The notes beneath the pieces are model-generated. The model saw only the letters and a list, made by a program, of their open reading frames with translations, did not search any database and was not told the origin of the DNA. A stretch of DNA of 64,000 nucleotides from assembly GCF_001921215.1 (NCBI RefSeq), contig NZ_MSIF01000023.1:1-64000 (forward strand), written 5' to 3'. Source of the stretch: Actinophytocola xinjiangensis. GTDB taxonomy: Bacteria; Actinomycetota; Actinomycetes; Mycobacteriales; Pseudonocardiaceae. The stretch's first letter is position 1, and each line of letters begins with the position of its first letter. Of this stretch, positions 24,976 through 35,131 are shown one piece after another. Both the position numbers and the translations under genes were made by a program.

Positions 24976-25887
24976 TCAGGGCCGGCCGGGAAGGCGGTAG
25001 TTCGTTCCCAGCGCGGCACCACGGTGGGGCTTGTACTGGTCGTAGCCACGCGGGTCGCACTGCAGGCCGCCGTTGATGCAGTGGCTCACCAGGGCGGCGA
25101 GCGTCGGCTCGTCCCACGCGTTGAAGAAGTCGTAGTGCCAGGAGAAGCCGCGTCCGCTGGCCAGCCGCACCTGGGAGGTGTCACCGTCGGCCGGGAAGGC
25201 GATCTTGAACTCCAGCATCGGCACCGGGCGCGGGTGGCTCGTCGGGCAGGAGCCGTTGACCGGGTAGGCCATGTGGCTCTTGTGGTCGGCGGTGTCCAGG
25301 TGCACGCCGTCCCAGCAACTCGGGGCCTGGTAACGGATGTTGAGCTGGCTGCCCTCCAGGCAGTGGGTCGGGAAGTCCCAGTTGAAGAAGCTGTTGCCGC
25401 ATTCCCAGCCCTCGACCCGGCCGGGGGTGGTGCGGAACTCGTCCAGGGACGCGACCGGGCTGCCGACGACGTAGCGCAGTCCCGGCGGGAACGGGCGCAC
25501 GGTCGTGTAGTCGAGCACGCCGGACTTGTAGTAGATGACCTGTTTGCCGATCGGGATGACCGGCTCGTCGCCGTCGAACATGGTCGGGAACCAGTACGCG
25601 GACAGGTCGTCGGGCGCCAGGCAGGACGTGGCGCCCAGGCCGGCGTCGCGCAGTGAGTCCAGGGTGGTGTGGGCGTTGGTGGTGGTGTTGCCGGTGAAGC
25701 TGTGTTCGTGCGACGCGCCCGGCAGGTTCGGGAACACGATCGGGTCGTCGGGCAGTCGGTGGGTCACCGAACAGTTCACCTGGAACTCGTGGTGGGTGAC
25801 CTCGTCGGCGGCCTGACTGGCCGGGGCGACGGTGAACAGCGCCGCGGTGACCAGACCGGACACCGTCAGTGCGAGTGGGGTTCTCAC
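24976..25887 (-). CDS. Secreted DUF1996 domain protein
   Basis: A 303-residue exported protein. Residues 1-27 are a signal peptide (VRTPLALTVSGLVTAALFTV, ending ASQAA). The rest is DUF1996: FQVNCSVTHRLPDDPIVFPN, SHEHSFTGNTTTNAHTT, YWFPTM, GWECG and SCWDG, with six or more cysteines likely in disulfides. The family occurs in fungi and actinomycetes, often with cellulose- or biomass-induced secretomes, but its activity is unknown. GTG with GAGGAGGAG upstream decides the start. The LacI-type operator 25917-25932 lies 30 bases upstream, in a divergent promoter shared with a glycosidase. Confidence 0.9.
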   Translation of the reverse strand: MRTPLALTVSGLVTAALFTVAPASQAADEVTHHEFQVNCSVTHRLPDDPIVFPNLPGASHEHSFTGNTTTNAHTTLDSLRDAGLGATSCLAPDDLSAYWFPTMFDGDEPVIPIGKQVIYYKSGVLDYTTVRPFPPGLRYVVGSPVASLDEFRTTPGRVEGWECGNSFFNWDFPTHCLEGSQLNIRYQAPSCWDGVHLDTADHKSHMAYPVNGSCPTSHPRPVPMLEFKIAFPADGDTSQVRLASGRGFSWHYDFFNAWDEPTLAALVSHCINGGLQCDPRGYDQYKPHRGAALGTNYRLPGRP

Positions 25888-25916
25888 GGTGGGACTCCTC
25901 CTCGGCAGGGGTTCGA

Positions 25917-25932
25917 GGGAGAGCGCTCTCCC
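25917..25932. promoter_or_regulatory. LacI-family operator, left of the divergent promoter
   Basis: GGGAGAGCGCTCTCCC is a perfect 16-base palindrome 30 bases before the DUF1996 GTG. An identical 16-mer lies before the LacI gene at 36778-36793, and a 14-base core copy is at 26014-26027. It resembles the CebR-type TGGGAGCGCTCCCA family with two extra central bases. Confidence 0.8.
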
Positions 25933-25959
25933 AGGCAGCGTGACGAACCGGGCGTCCCC

Positions 25960-25979
25960 TGTCAAGGCCTCCCTTGACA
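25960..25979. promoter_or_regulatory. Back-to-back -35 boxes of the divergent promoter
   Basis: TGTCAAGG (25960-25967) and CCTTGACA (25972-25979) are a perfect inverted pair giving a consensus TTGACA on each strand, pointing to DUF1996 (minus) and the glycosidase (plus). Operators at 25917-25932 and 26014-26027 would then sit just after each transcription start. A further palindrome CGTCGAG-ACA-CTCGACG occupies 25991-26007. Confidence 0.55.
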
Positions 25980-26013
25980 CGCCCGGTCAACGTCGAGACA
26001 CTCGACGTGAGTG

Positions 26014-26027
26014 GGAGAGCGCTCTCC
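26014..26027. promoter_or_regulatory. LacI-family operator, right of the divergent promoter
   Basis: GGAGAGCGCTCTCC, a perfect 14-base palindrome matching the core of 25917-25932 and 36778-36793, lies 31 bases before the glycosidase ATG at 26059. Confidence 0.8.
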
Positions 26028-26058
26028 GAACCCACTCGCCCCTGCTGAGGAGACCGCA

Positions 26059-27768
26059 ATGACGCGCGTTCGCGCCACCGTCCTGGTGGCGATCCTTGCT
26101 CTGCTGTTAGGCGTTCCCGCCCTCTCCGCCCAGGCCGCCGCGAGCGTGGTCCGGGTGACCGGCTCCCAGGGCGACTGGACCCTGACCGTCGACGGAGCCC
26201 CCTACACCGTCAAGGGCCTGACCTGGGGCCCACCGATCGGCGAGGCCGCCACCCGGATGCCCGACCTGCGCGCCATGGGCGTGAACACCGTGCGCACCTG
26301 GGGCACCGACGGCACCACCCGCCCGCTGCTGGACGCGGCCGCCGCCAACGGCATCCGGGTGATCAACGGCTTCTGGCTCCAGCCCGGCGGCGGACCCGGC
26401 AGCGGCGGCTGCGTCAACTACGTCACCGACTCCACCTACAAGACAACCATGCGCACCGAGTTCCTCCGCTGGGTCACCGAGTACCGCGACCACCCCGGTG
26501 TGCTGATGTGGAGCGTCGGCAACGAGTCCATCCTCGGCATGCAGAACTGCTTCTCCGGCGCCGAACTGGAGACCCAGCGGGTCGCCTACACCCGGTTCGT
26601 CAACGAGGTCGCCGAGGCGATCCACGCCGCCGACCCCAACCACCCGGTCACCTCCACCGACGCCTGGACCGGTTCCTGGCCCTACTACCGCGACCACGCG
26701 CCCGCCCTTGACCTGTACGCGGTCAACTCCTACGGCGCCGTCTGCGACATCCGCCAGACCTGGATCGACGGCGGCTACACCAAGCCCTACATCCTCACCG
26801 AGGGCGGCCCGGCCGGCGAGTGGGAGGTTCCCGACGACGCCAACGGCGTGCCGGCCGAGCCAACCGACGTGCAGAAGCGCGACGGCTACCCGGCCGCCTG
26901 GAACTGCCTGATGGCCCACGACGGCGTCGCCCTCGGCGCCACCCTGTTCCACTACGGCACCGAACAGGACTTCGGCGGCGTCTGGTTCAACCTGTTGCCC
27001 GGCAACGAGAAGCGCCTGTCGTACTACTCGGTGGCCCGCGCCTACGGCGGCGCCCAGCCGGCCAACACCCCGCCGGTCATCACGTCCATGTCGGCCCCGC
27101 AGGACGTCCCGGCCGGCGGCCGGTTCACCGTGGACGTCGCCGCCAGCGACCCCGACGGCGACCCGATCGCCTACTCGGTGATGCTCAACGGCAAGTACAT
27201 CGACAACTCCGGAGCACTGGTGCCCGCCTCGTTCACCGGCACCGGGCCGTTCACCGTCACCGCCCCCGACCGGCTCGGGGTGTGGAAGCTGTACGTGTAC
27301 GCCAGGGACGGCCGGGGCAACGTCGGCATCGAGTCACGGTCCATCCGGGTCGTCCCGCCGACCGTGCCCGGCACCAACCTCGCCCAGGGCCGGCCGACGA
27401 CCGCGTCGTCCTACCAGGCCCAGGGCGACGGCGCCCCGTTCCTGCCGACCCTGGCCACCGACGGCTCGCTGACCTCCCGCTGGGCGTCGGACTGGAGCGA
27501 CCCGCAGTGGCTGGCCGTCGACCTCGGCTCGGTGACCGCCTTCGACCACGTCCAACTGGTCTGGGAGACCGCCTTCGGCCGCGCCTACGAGATCCAGACC
27601 TCCGACGACGGCGCGAACTGGCGCACGGTCACCGCCACCACCACCGGCGACGGCGGCGTCGACTCGATCGACGTGTCGGGCTCGGGCCGGTACGTGCGCG
27701 TGCACGCCACGGCGCGCGGGACCGGCTGGGGCTACTCGCTCTACGAGTTCGGCGTCTACCGCCGCTGA
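26059..27768 (+). CDS. Secreted glycosidase (GH2/GH5-like TIM barrel) with C-terminal F5/8C domain
   Basis: A 569-residue exported enzyme. Signal peptide residues 1-28 (ends AQAAA). The catalytic barrel spans about 35-335; VLMWSVGNES holds the likely acid/base Glu156 and YILTEGGP the likely nucleophile Glu248, as in clan GH-A retaining enzymes. An Ig/cadherin-like domain follows (about 340-430, ASDPDGDPIAYSV), then an F5/8 type C domain (about 438-569, NLAQGRPTTASS to YEFGVYRR) for glycan binding. Substrate is not assignable; beta-mannan or beta-glucan are reasonable guesses. ATG 26059 follows GAGGAGA. LacI-type operator upstream; shared bidirectional terminator downstream. Confidence 0.9.
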   Translation: MTRVRATVLVAILALLLGVPALSAQAAASVVRVTGSQGDWTLTVDGAPYTVKGLTWGPPIGEAATRMPDLRAMGVNTVRTWGTDGTTRPLLDAAAANGIRVINGFWLQPGGGPGSGGCVNYVTDSTYKTTMRTEFLRWVTEYRDHPGVLMWSVGNESILGMQNCFSGAELETQRVAYTRFVNEVAEAIHAADPNHPVTSTDAWTGSWPYYRDHAPALDLYAVNSYGAVCDIRQTWIDGGYTKPYILTEGGPAGEWEVPDDANGVPAEPTDVQKRDGYPAAWNCLMAHDGVALGATLFHYGTEQDFGGVWFNLLPGNEKRLSYYSVARAYGGAQPANTPPVITSMSAPQDVPAGGRFTVDVAASDPDGDPIAYSVMLNGKYIDNSGALVPASFTGTGPFTVTAPDRLGVWKLYVYARDGRGNVGIESRSIRVVPPTVPGTNLAQGRPTTASSYQAQGDGAPFLPTLATDGSLTSRWASDWSDPQWLAVDLGSVTAFDHVQLVWETAFGRAYEIQTSDDGANWRTVTATTTGDGGVDSIDVSGSGRYVRVHATARGTGWGYSLYEFGVYRR

Positions 27769-27780
27769 ACGTCCGCCAAC

Positions 27781-27817
27781 GGGAGAGCCCCGCGAGATGA
27801 CCTCGCGGGGCTCTCCC
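27781..27817. terminator. Strong bidirectional terminator
   Basis: GGGAGAGCCCCGCGAG (27781-27796) and CTCGCGGGGCTCTCCC (27802-27817) form a perfect 16-bp stem with a 5-base loop. It lies between the convergent glycosidase and beta-glucosidase genes. Confidence 0.9.
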
Positions 27818-27822
27818 CGTTC

Positions 27823-29226
<1,404 letters not shown>

Positions 29227-29244
29227 GATCCATCCTCCGTCGTG

Positions 29245-30255
29245 TCAGGTCATGGCCCGGTCGGCTGTGTGCAGCCAGCAGGCCACTGTCCGGTTCTGGT
29301 CCTCCCGCCCGTCCGGGGCCAGCAGTGTCGGTGTCCGCTCGGCGCACGGGTCGAACGCCTTCGGACACCGGGGATGGAACGCGCACCCCGACGGCATCGC
29401 CCGCAGGTCGGGCGGCGAACCGGGGATGCCGGTCAGCTCGCGGCGCGGGCCGCGCAGCGCGGGGAACGAGTGCAGCAGGCCGTCGCTGTAGGGGTGCAGC
29501 GAGTCGCGGTAGAGCTGGCCGGCCGGCGCGTCCTCCACGATCCGACCGCCGTACATGATCGCGATTCGGTCGGAGAACTCGACCAGCAGCGACAGGTCGT
29601 GGGTGATGAACAGCACCGAGAACCCGATCCGCTCCCGCAGCTCCACCAGCTTGGCCAGGATCTGGCGCTGCATCACCACGTCCAGCGCGGTCGTCGGCTC
29701 GTCCATGACCACCACGCGCGGCTCCAGCGCCAACGCCATCGCGATCATCACCCGCTGCCGCATGCCGCCGGAGAGCTGGTGGGGGAAGCTGCCGAGCCGG
29801 TCGGCGTTGATCCCCACCAGCGTCAGCAGCTCCACCGCCCTGGCCCGGCGCGCGGCCGGCGTTGTCCTCGGCTCGTGCGCGGCGATCACGTCGGTCAGCT
29901 GGGTCGCCACCGTGTGCACCGGGTTGAGCGAGTTCATCGCCCCCTGGAACACGATCGCCACCTCGGCCCACCGGAACCGGCGCAAACGCTTGGCGGACAA
30001 CGACATCAACTCGACCGGCTCGTCGTCCCCCGGGTGGTAGAAGACCTGGCCCGAGCGCACCACCCCGGGCGGGGGCAGCAGCCGCAGCATCCCGTAGGCC
30101 AGGGTGGACTTCCCGCTGCCGCTCTCCCCGGCCAGGCCGAGGACCTCGCCGCGGTGCAGCGTCAGGCTCACGTCCCGCACCGCGTGCACGGCCGCGTCCC
30201 CCAGGCCGTAGTCGACCGACAGGCCCCGGATGTCCAGTACCGGCTCGCCGCTCAT
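29245..30255 (-). CDS. Opp/Dpp-type ABC transporter ATP-binding protein (DppD-like)
   Basis: A 336-residue ATPase of the oligopeptide/oligosaccharide importer family. Walker [24 protein letters not shown] (Q-loop region), LSGGMRQRVMIAMALALEPR, Walker B VVVMDEPTTALD, and the C-terminal CAFHPRCPKAFDPC cysteine motif typical of OppD/DppD, which in relatives binds a metal cluster. ATG overlaps the TGA of the permease gene. Works with the second ATPase (32206-33246) in a heterodimer. Confidence 0.92.
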   Translation of the reverse strand: MSGEPVLDIRGLSVDYGLGDAAVHAVRDVSLTLHRGEVLGLAGESGSGKSTLAYGMLRLLPPPGVVRSGQVFYHPGDDEPVELMSLSAKRLRRFRWAEVAIVFQGAMNSLNPVHTVATQLTDVIAAHEPRTTPAARRARAVELLTLVGINADRLGSFPHQLSGGMRQRVMIAMALALEPRVVVMDEPTTALDVVMQRQILAKLVELRERIGFSVLFITHDLSLLVEFSDRIAIMYGGRIVEDAPAGQLYRDSLHPYSDGLLHSFPALRGPRRELTGIPGSPPDLRAMPSGCAFHPRCPKAFDPCAERTPTLLAPDGREDQNRTVACWLHTADRAMT

Positions 30256-31202
30256 CGTGCCTCCTCGGGCAGGACCGGGGTGAACCCGACCCGCATCCGG
30301 ACCCCGCGCACCCGCTGGTGCCCGCCACGCAGCCGGGGGTTGACGTACTCGTCGATCCCGAAGTTGACCAGCGCGAGCCCGGTCCCCAGCAGCGCGATCG
30401 CCAGGCCGGCCGGCACGAACCACCACCACGCGCCCTGCGCCAGCGCCTGCTGGCTCTGCGCCCAGAACAGGATCGCGCCCCAGTTCCACTCCGACACCCC
30501 GGGCACCCCGATGAACGCCAGGGTGATCTCGGAGAGCACCGCGAAGATCACCGTCGAGACGAAGCTGGCCGCGATCACCGCCGTCAGGTTCGGCAGGATC
30601 TCGAAACCCAGGATCCGCCAGGTCGACTCGCCGGTCGCCCGCGCCGCCTCCACGTAGTCCCGCCGGCGCAGCGACAGCGTCTGCGCCCGCAGCACCCGCG
30701 CGCCCCACGCCCACGACGTGAAACCGATGACCAGCGCGATCGTCAGGTCGTTGGTCTCCGGCAGGGACAGCGTGATGATCAGGATCAGCGGCAGCGCGGG
30801 GATCACCAGGAACACGTTGGACAGCGCCGAGAGCCCCTCGCCGCCGGTGCCGCCGAAGTACCCGGAGCTGACCCCGAACACGATCGCCAGCACCGTGGCC
30901 ACGAGCCCCGCGACGATCCCGACGAGCATCACGCTGCGGGTGCCGTCGAGGATCTGGCTGAGGATGTCCTGGCCGAGGTGGGTGGTGCCGAACCAGTGCT
31001 GGGCGTTCGGCCCGACCAGCAGGTCGTCGCCGCGTTCACCGGGGTCGTAGGGGGCGATCCACGGGCCGATCACCGCGAACACCGTCAGGAACCCGAGGAT
31101 GACCAGGCCGGTGACCGCCTTCCCGTTGGCCAGCAGCCCCGAGCGGCGACGCCGCCTGGCCGGCGCCGGGACGGTCAGCACCTCCGAGGTGGGCAGTGCC
31201 AC
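30252..31202 (-). CDS. Opp/Dpp-type ABC transporter permease (DppC-like)
   Basis: A 316-residue inner-membrane subunit. A polar/Arg-rich N-terminus, a first helix at about 27-50, and five further helices. The coupling-helix EAA region reads YVEAARATGESTWRILGFEILPN. LVGPNAQHWFGTTHLGQDIL is the DppC hallmark before helix 2. GTG start three bases after the other permease gene. Confidence 0.92.
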   Translation of the reverse strand: MALPTSEVLTVPAPARRRRRSGLLANGKAVTGLVILGFLTVFAVIGPWIAPYDPGERGDDLLVGPNAQHWFGTTHLGQDILSQILDGTRSVMLVGIVAGLVATVLAIVFGVSSGYFGGTGGEGLSALSNVFLVIPALPLILIITLSLPETNDLTIALVIGFTSWAWGARVLRAQTLSLRRRDYVEAARATGESTWRILGFEILPNLTAVIAASFVSTVIFAVLSEITLAFIGVPGVSEWNWGAILFWAQSQQALAQGAWWWFVPAGLAIALLGTGLALVNFGIDEYVNPRLRGGHQRVRGVRMRVGFTPVLPEEAR

Positions 31203-31205
31203 GCC

Positions 31206-32186
31206 TCAGCCCTCCTTCCTGGTGCGGGGATCGAGCAGCAGGTAGACCAGGTCGGCCACCAGGTTCGCGACCAGCACGGACAGCGTGATGATCAGGAAGA
31301 TGCCCTGGATGAGCGGATAGTCCTTGGCGCCGACGGCGGAGAACAGCTGGAAACCGATGCCCGGGTAGGAGAACACGATCTCCACCAGCAGCGTGCCGCC
31401 GACGATCAGCCCCAGCGACAGCGCGAACGCCGACACGTTGGGCAGCAGCGCGTTGCGGGCCGCGTAGCTGACCATCACCCGCCGCTGGGACAGGCCCTTG
31501 GCGTGCGCGACGGTGATGTAGTCCTCGGCCGCCACCGTCAGCATCATGTTCCGCATCGACAGCACCCAGCCGCTCATCGACGTGATGAGGATGGTGATCG
31601 CCGGCAGCAGGCTGTGGTGGATGGCGCTGCCGATGAAGTCCAGGTCCCAGCCGGGGACCACGCCCGGGTCGTAGCCGCCCGAGGACGGGAACGCGCCGCC
31701 CTGGTCGGCGAACAGCGTGATGGCGATCAGGCCGAGCCAGAAGTAGGGGATCGAGGACAGGAACGTGGTGACCGGCATCAGCAGGTCGGCCCACGTCCCG
31801 CGCCACCAGCCGGCCACCACGCCCAGCGCGGTGCCGAGCAGGAAGCTGATCACCGTGGTGAACCCGACGAGCGCGAGTGTCCACGGCAGACTGTCGGCGA
31901 TCACGTCGGACACCGGGCTGGGGAAGAACGTGAACGACAGCCCCAGATCGCCGCTCAGCAGCTGGCCCCAGTACTCGAAGTACTGGGACACCAGGCTCTG
32001 CTCGTCGTCGAGTCCGAACAGGATGTACAGCGACTGGATCGCGTCGGTCGACAGCTGCCCCTGCGCCCTGGCGATCAGCGACTGCACCGGGTCGCCGGGA
32101 ATGGCCCTCGGCAGGAAGAAGTTGATGGTGATCGCGGCCCACGCGGTGAACGCGTAGAACCCGATCCGCCGCAGCAGATAGCTCAC
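31206..32186 (-). CDS. Opp/Dpp-type ABC transporter permease (DppB-like)
   Basis: A 326-residue inner-membrane subunit starting [20 protein letters not shown], with the DppB feature [10 protein letters not shown]. The EAA region reads [20 protein letters not shown]. Six hydrophobic helices. GTG start, 19 bases after the ATPase gene. Forms the pore with the DppC-like subunit. Confidence 0.92.
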   Translation of the reverse strand: MSYLLRRIGFYAFTAWAAITINFFLPRAIPGDPVQSLIARAQGQLSTDAIQSLYILFGLDDEQSLVSQYFEYWGQLLSGDLGLSFTFFPSPVSDVIADSLPWTLALVGFTTVISFLLGTALGVVAGWWRGTWADLLMPVTTFLSSIPYFWLGLIAITLFADQGGAFPSSGGYDPGVVPGWDLDFIGSAIHHSLLPAITILITSMSGWVLSMRNMMLTVAAEDYITVAHAKGLSQRRVMVSYAARNALLPNVSAFALSLGLIVGGTLLVEIVFSYPGIGFQLFSAVGAKDYPLIQGIFLIITLSVLVANLVADLVYLLLDPRTRKEG

Positions 32187-32205
32187 ACGCGTCCCCTCCC
32201 GGCGG

Positions 32206-33246
32206 TCACGACCCGGCCCCGGCGTAGAGCCAGCACGCCGCCCAGTGCCCGGAACCGTTGTCGCCCACCGCGAAGCTCGGCGGGGCCTCGGTCGAACAGC
32301 GGGCCATCGCGTGCGGGCAGCGCGGGTGGAACCGGCAGCCGGCCGGCGGGTCGATCAGGCTCGGCGGCTCGCCACCGGCCTGCGCGGCGTCCTCGGTCTG
32401 CTCGCCGGCGATCCGGTCCGGGTCGGGCGCCGAGGCGATCAGCAGCCGCGTGTAGGGGTGCGCGGCCCGCTGGGTCACCGCCTCGCCGTCGCCGCCCTCG
32501 ACGACCTGGCCGGCGTACATCACCAGCACCTCGTCGGCGAAGTAGCGGGCCGAGGCGATGTCGTGGGTGATGTAGAGGATCGCCAGGTGCAGCCGGTCCC
32601 GCAGGTCCCGCAACAGGTTCAGCACCCCGAGCCGGATCGACACGTCCAACATGGACACCGGCTCGTCGGCCAGCAGGACCTCCGGGCCGGCGGCCAACGC
32701 CCGCGCGATCGCCACCCGCTGGCGTTGTCCGCCGGACAGCTCGTGCGGGTACTTGGCCAGGAACTGCTCGGGCGGGGTGAGCGAGACCCTGGTCAGCAGG
32801 TCGTGCAGGCCCTGTGTCAGGTCGCCGTCGCGGTGGTGGATGCGCAGCGCCCTGGTCAGGTGGTAGCGCACGGTGTGGATCGGGTTCAGCGAGGCGAACG
32901 GGTCCTGGAAGACCAGCTGCACCCGCCGGCAGTGCGCGCGGAACCGCCGGCCCCGGCGCGCGTCGACGACCTCGTCGTGCAGCGTGATCCGGCCGGCGGT
33001 CTGGTGCACCAGCTGGGAGAGCAGCCGGGCCACGGTGGACTTCCCGGAGCCGGACTCGCCGACCATGGCGGTCACCCGGCCCCGGCGCAGCACCAGGTCG
33101 ACGTCGTCGACCGCGCGCACGGCCCGCCGCCGCCGGGACAGCAGCTCGGCGGCCCGGCGGCGGACCGGGAAGTGTTTGGTGAGGCCGACCGCCTCCAGCA
33201 CCACGTCGGTGGTGCCGGAAGCGGCCGGTTCGGTGGGAGCGACCAT
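32206..33246 (-). CDS. Opp/Dpp-type ABC transporter ATP-binding protein (DppF-like)
   Basis: A 346-residue ATPase. Walker [11 protein letters not shown]-loop [36 protein letters not shown], Walker [13 protein letters not shown] and the C-terminal [17 protein letters not shown] shares one base with the TGA of the solute-binding gene (TGATG). Second ATPase of the heterodimer. The order binding protein-DppF-DppB-DppC-DppD-GH1 differs from standard dpp operons but matches sugar-type Opp systems. Confidence 0.92.
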   Translation of the reverse strand: MVAPTEPAASGTTDVVLEAVGLTKHFPVRRRAAELLSRRRRAVRAVDDVDLVLRRGRVTAMVGESGSGKSTVARLLSQLVHQTAGRITLHDEVVDARRGRRFRAHCRRVQLVFQDPFASLNPIHTVRYHLTRALRIHHRDGDLTQGLHDLLTRVSLTPPEQFLAKYPHELSGGQRQRVAIARALAAGPEVLLADEPVSMLDVSIRLGVLNLLRDLRDRLHLAILYITHDIASARYFADEVLVMYAGQVVEGGDGEAVTQRAAHPYTRLLIASAPDPDRIAGEQTEDAAQAGGEPPSLIDPPAGCRFHPRCPHAMARCSTEAPPSFAVGDNGSGHWAACWLYAGAGS

Positions 33247-34910
33247 CACGCGGCGGGACGCAGGTGCAGCACCACGTCCAGCGAGTTGAGCAGCGTCGGC
33301 TGCGGTGGCGCGTACTGGGCCTCCTCGCTCGGCCAGCCGACCCAGTTCTTCGTGCTGTACTCGGCGCCGGCGTTGGCCGCACCGGTGATCAGCACCGGCT
33401 GCTCCTCGACGAAGATCCGCTGCAGTTCGTGCATGGCCTCGGTGCGGGCCTCGTCGGTCTCGGCGTTGGCGTAGGTCTCCAGCGCGGCGGTGGCCTCCGG
33501 GTTGCGGTAGCGGCCCCAGTTGCCGTTCACCCCGGCGGTGCCCACCGGCTTGTACAGCGCGCCGTCCATCACCGACTGGTAGATGTCGAACGGCGTCGCG
33601 CCGGAGTTGGTCCAGTGCATGGCGCCCTCGAACTGACCGGTGTCGACGTTGGTGGTCCACGCGTCGGCGTTGGCCTTGTCGACAGTGGCGGCGATGCCGA
33701 TCTCGGACAGGTTGTCCTTGATGATCTCCAGCGTGGTGATGTAGTCCGACCAGCCGGCCGGGTTGGACAGCGTGATCTTCACCGGCTCGCCGGCCTTGTC
33801 GAGCAGGGTGTCGCCGTCGTAGCGGTAGCCGGCCGAGGTCAGCTCCTGCTTGGCACCCTCGACGTCGACCTCGTGCTCGGTGTCGGCGAACTCGTCGGCG
33901 ATGAACGACTCACCGGCCGGGGTTGGGATGCCGGTGACGGAGGTGATCTCGGGGTAGAAGTAGCCGGCCTCGGCCTGTTCGAACACGTCGCCCCGGTCGA
34001 TGACCTTGCTCATCGCGCGGCGCAGTGCCGGGTCGTCGAAGGGCTTGTGCTCGGTGTTGAGGAACAGCCCGTGCACGGCCAGCGTCGCCGGGAACCACAG
34101 CTTGTGGTGCTCGGGGTCCTTGTTGACGTAGACGGTCTCGTAGTTGGAGATGAAGGTGAACGCCCACTCCGACGAGCCGTTGGCCAGCGCGGTGGTCTGC
34201 GCGTTGTTGTCGTTGTAGGAGGTGTAGCGCAGCTCCTTGACCTCGGGCAGGTCCTGCCAGTACTCGCTGCGCCGGGTGAGGGTGACCGTCTGCGGGGTGA
34301 AGGTCTTGAGCTCGTAGGGCCCGGTGCCGATCGGGGTGGCGACGGTGTCGGTGGCCGGGTCGGTCATCTGCGACCACAGGTGCTCGGGGACCACGATCGT
34401 GCTCAGGATGTCGACCTGGTTGACGAACTGGGACTTCTCGAAGGTCACGTTGACCTTGTTGCCCTCGGCGGCGATCGTAGCGAACGGGATGGCGTTGATG
34501 TTCAGCGCCGGGGTGTCCTTGAGCAGGGTGTAGGTGTAGGCGACGTCGGCGGCGGTCATCGGCTTGCCGTCGGCCCAGGTCACGCCGTCGCGGATGGTGA
34601 GTTCGAGGGCGCGGTAGTTGTCCGACCAGGTCCATTCGGTGGCCAGCCAGGGTTTGCCCTCCTCGGCGGGCTTGATCTGGCTGGTCATGACGAGCGGTTC
34701 GTAGATCATCCAGCGGTAGCCGAGCGAGGCGCCGGCGGAGGAGGGCAGGAACGGGTTGTGGTTCTCGGTCTGCGGCCCGTTGGGCATGCCGACGTTCAGC
34801 ACGCCGGCCGCGTTGCCGGGCTCCCCGCTCTCGCCGCTGCCGCACGCGGCCAGGGTGGACAGGGACATCGTGAGCGCGGCGACCAACGCGGCGGTGCGCT
34901 TGAGTCGCAT
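33246..34910 (-). CDS. Solute-binding lipoprotein, family 5 (Opp/Dpp-like, probably for oligosaccharides)
   Basis: A 554-residue exported lipoprotein. Signal sequence with lipobox LAACGS (Cys at about 23). Family 5 features: [26 protein letters not shown]-like [29 protein letters not shown] and [20 protein letters not shown]. Many actinobacterial and Thermotoga relatives bind cellobiose or larger beta-glucans rather than peptides; the beta-glucosidase at the end of the operon and the ROK regulator next door favour a sugar. First gene of the six-gene operon. Confidence 0.92.
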   Translation of the reverse strand: MRLKRTAALVAALTMSLSTLAACGSGESGEPGNAAGVLNVGMPNGPQTENHNPFLPSSAGASLGYRWMIYEPLVMTSQIKPAEEGKPWLATEWTWSDNYRALELTIRDGVTWADGKPMTAADVAYTYTLLKDTPALNINAIPFATIAAEGNKVNVTFEKSQFVNQVDILSTIVVPEHLWSQMTDPATDTVATPIGTGPYELKTFTPQTVTLTRRSEYWQDLPEVKELRYTSYNDNNAQTTALANGSSEWAFTFISNYETVYVNKDPEHHKLWFPATLAVHGLFLNTEHKPFDDPALRRAMSKVIDRGDVFEQAEAGYFYPEITSVTGIPTPAGESFIADEFADTEHEVDVEGAKQELTSAGYRYDGDTLLDKAGEPVKITLSNPAGWSDYITTLEIIKDNLSEIGIAATVDKANADAWTTNVDTGQFEGAMHWTNSGATPFDIYQSVMDGALYKPVGTAGVNGNWGRYRNPEATAALETYANAETDEARTEAMHELQRIFVEEQPVLITGAANAGAEYSTKNWVGWPSEEAQYAPPQPTLLNSLDVVLHLRPAA

Positions 34911-35012
34911 CAGATCCTCCTCGGGGACAAGGGAAACGACCGGACGACAAGTTCAGGCCGCCAACGAGTCAACCGGGGTGACCACCATCACGTCAATAAC
35001 ACCCAGATAACG

Positions 35013-35027
35013 AATTTAGACTAATTT
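35013..35027. promoter_or_regulatory. AT-rich palindrome between the importer operon and the ROK gene
   Basis: AATTTAG-A-CTAATTT is symmetric apart from one pair, inside the most AT-rich segment of the window (about 34993-35045). It sits 103 bases before the importer start and 105 bases before the ROK start, a natural place for a ROK operator controlling both. A second partial half-site GAATTAAG follows at about 35036-35043. Confidence 0.5.
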
Positions 35028-35131
35028 TAAGCCGCGAATTAAGCCGTGCGGTGAACTATCGTGGCCCGTGGTTAGGCTGTGCCGGTTGGCGCGGGAGTCG
35101 CCGTTCGGTCTGAAGTGGAGGGACCTGTGTG

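Noticed and set aside
25991-26007. CGTCGAG-ACA-CTCGACG as a transposon end or attachment site
   Set aside because: No partner repeat, no integrase and no target duplication; better viewed as part of the divergent promoter.
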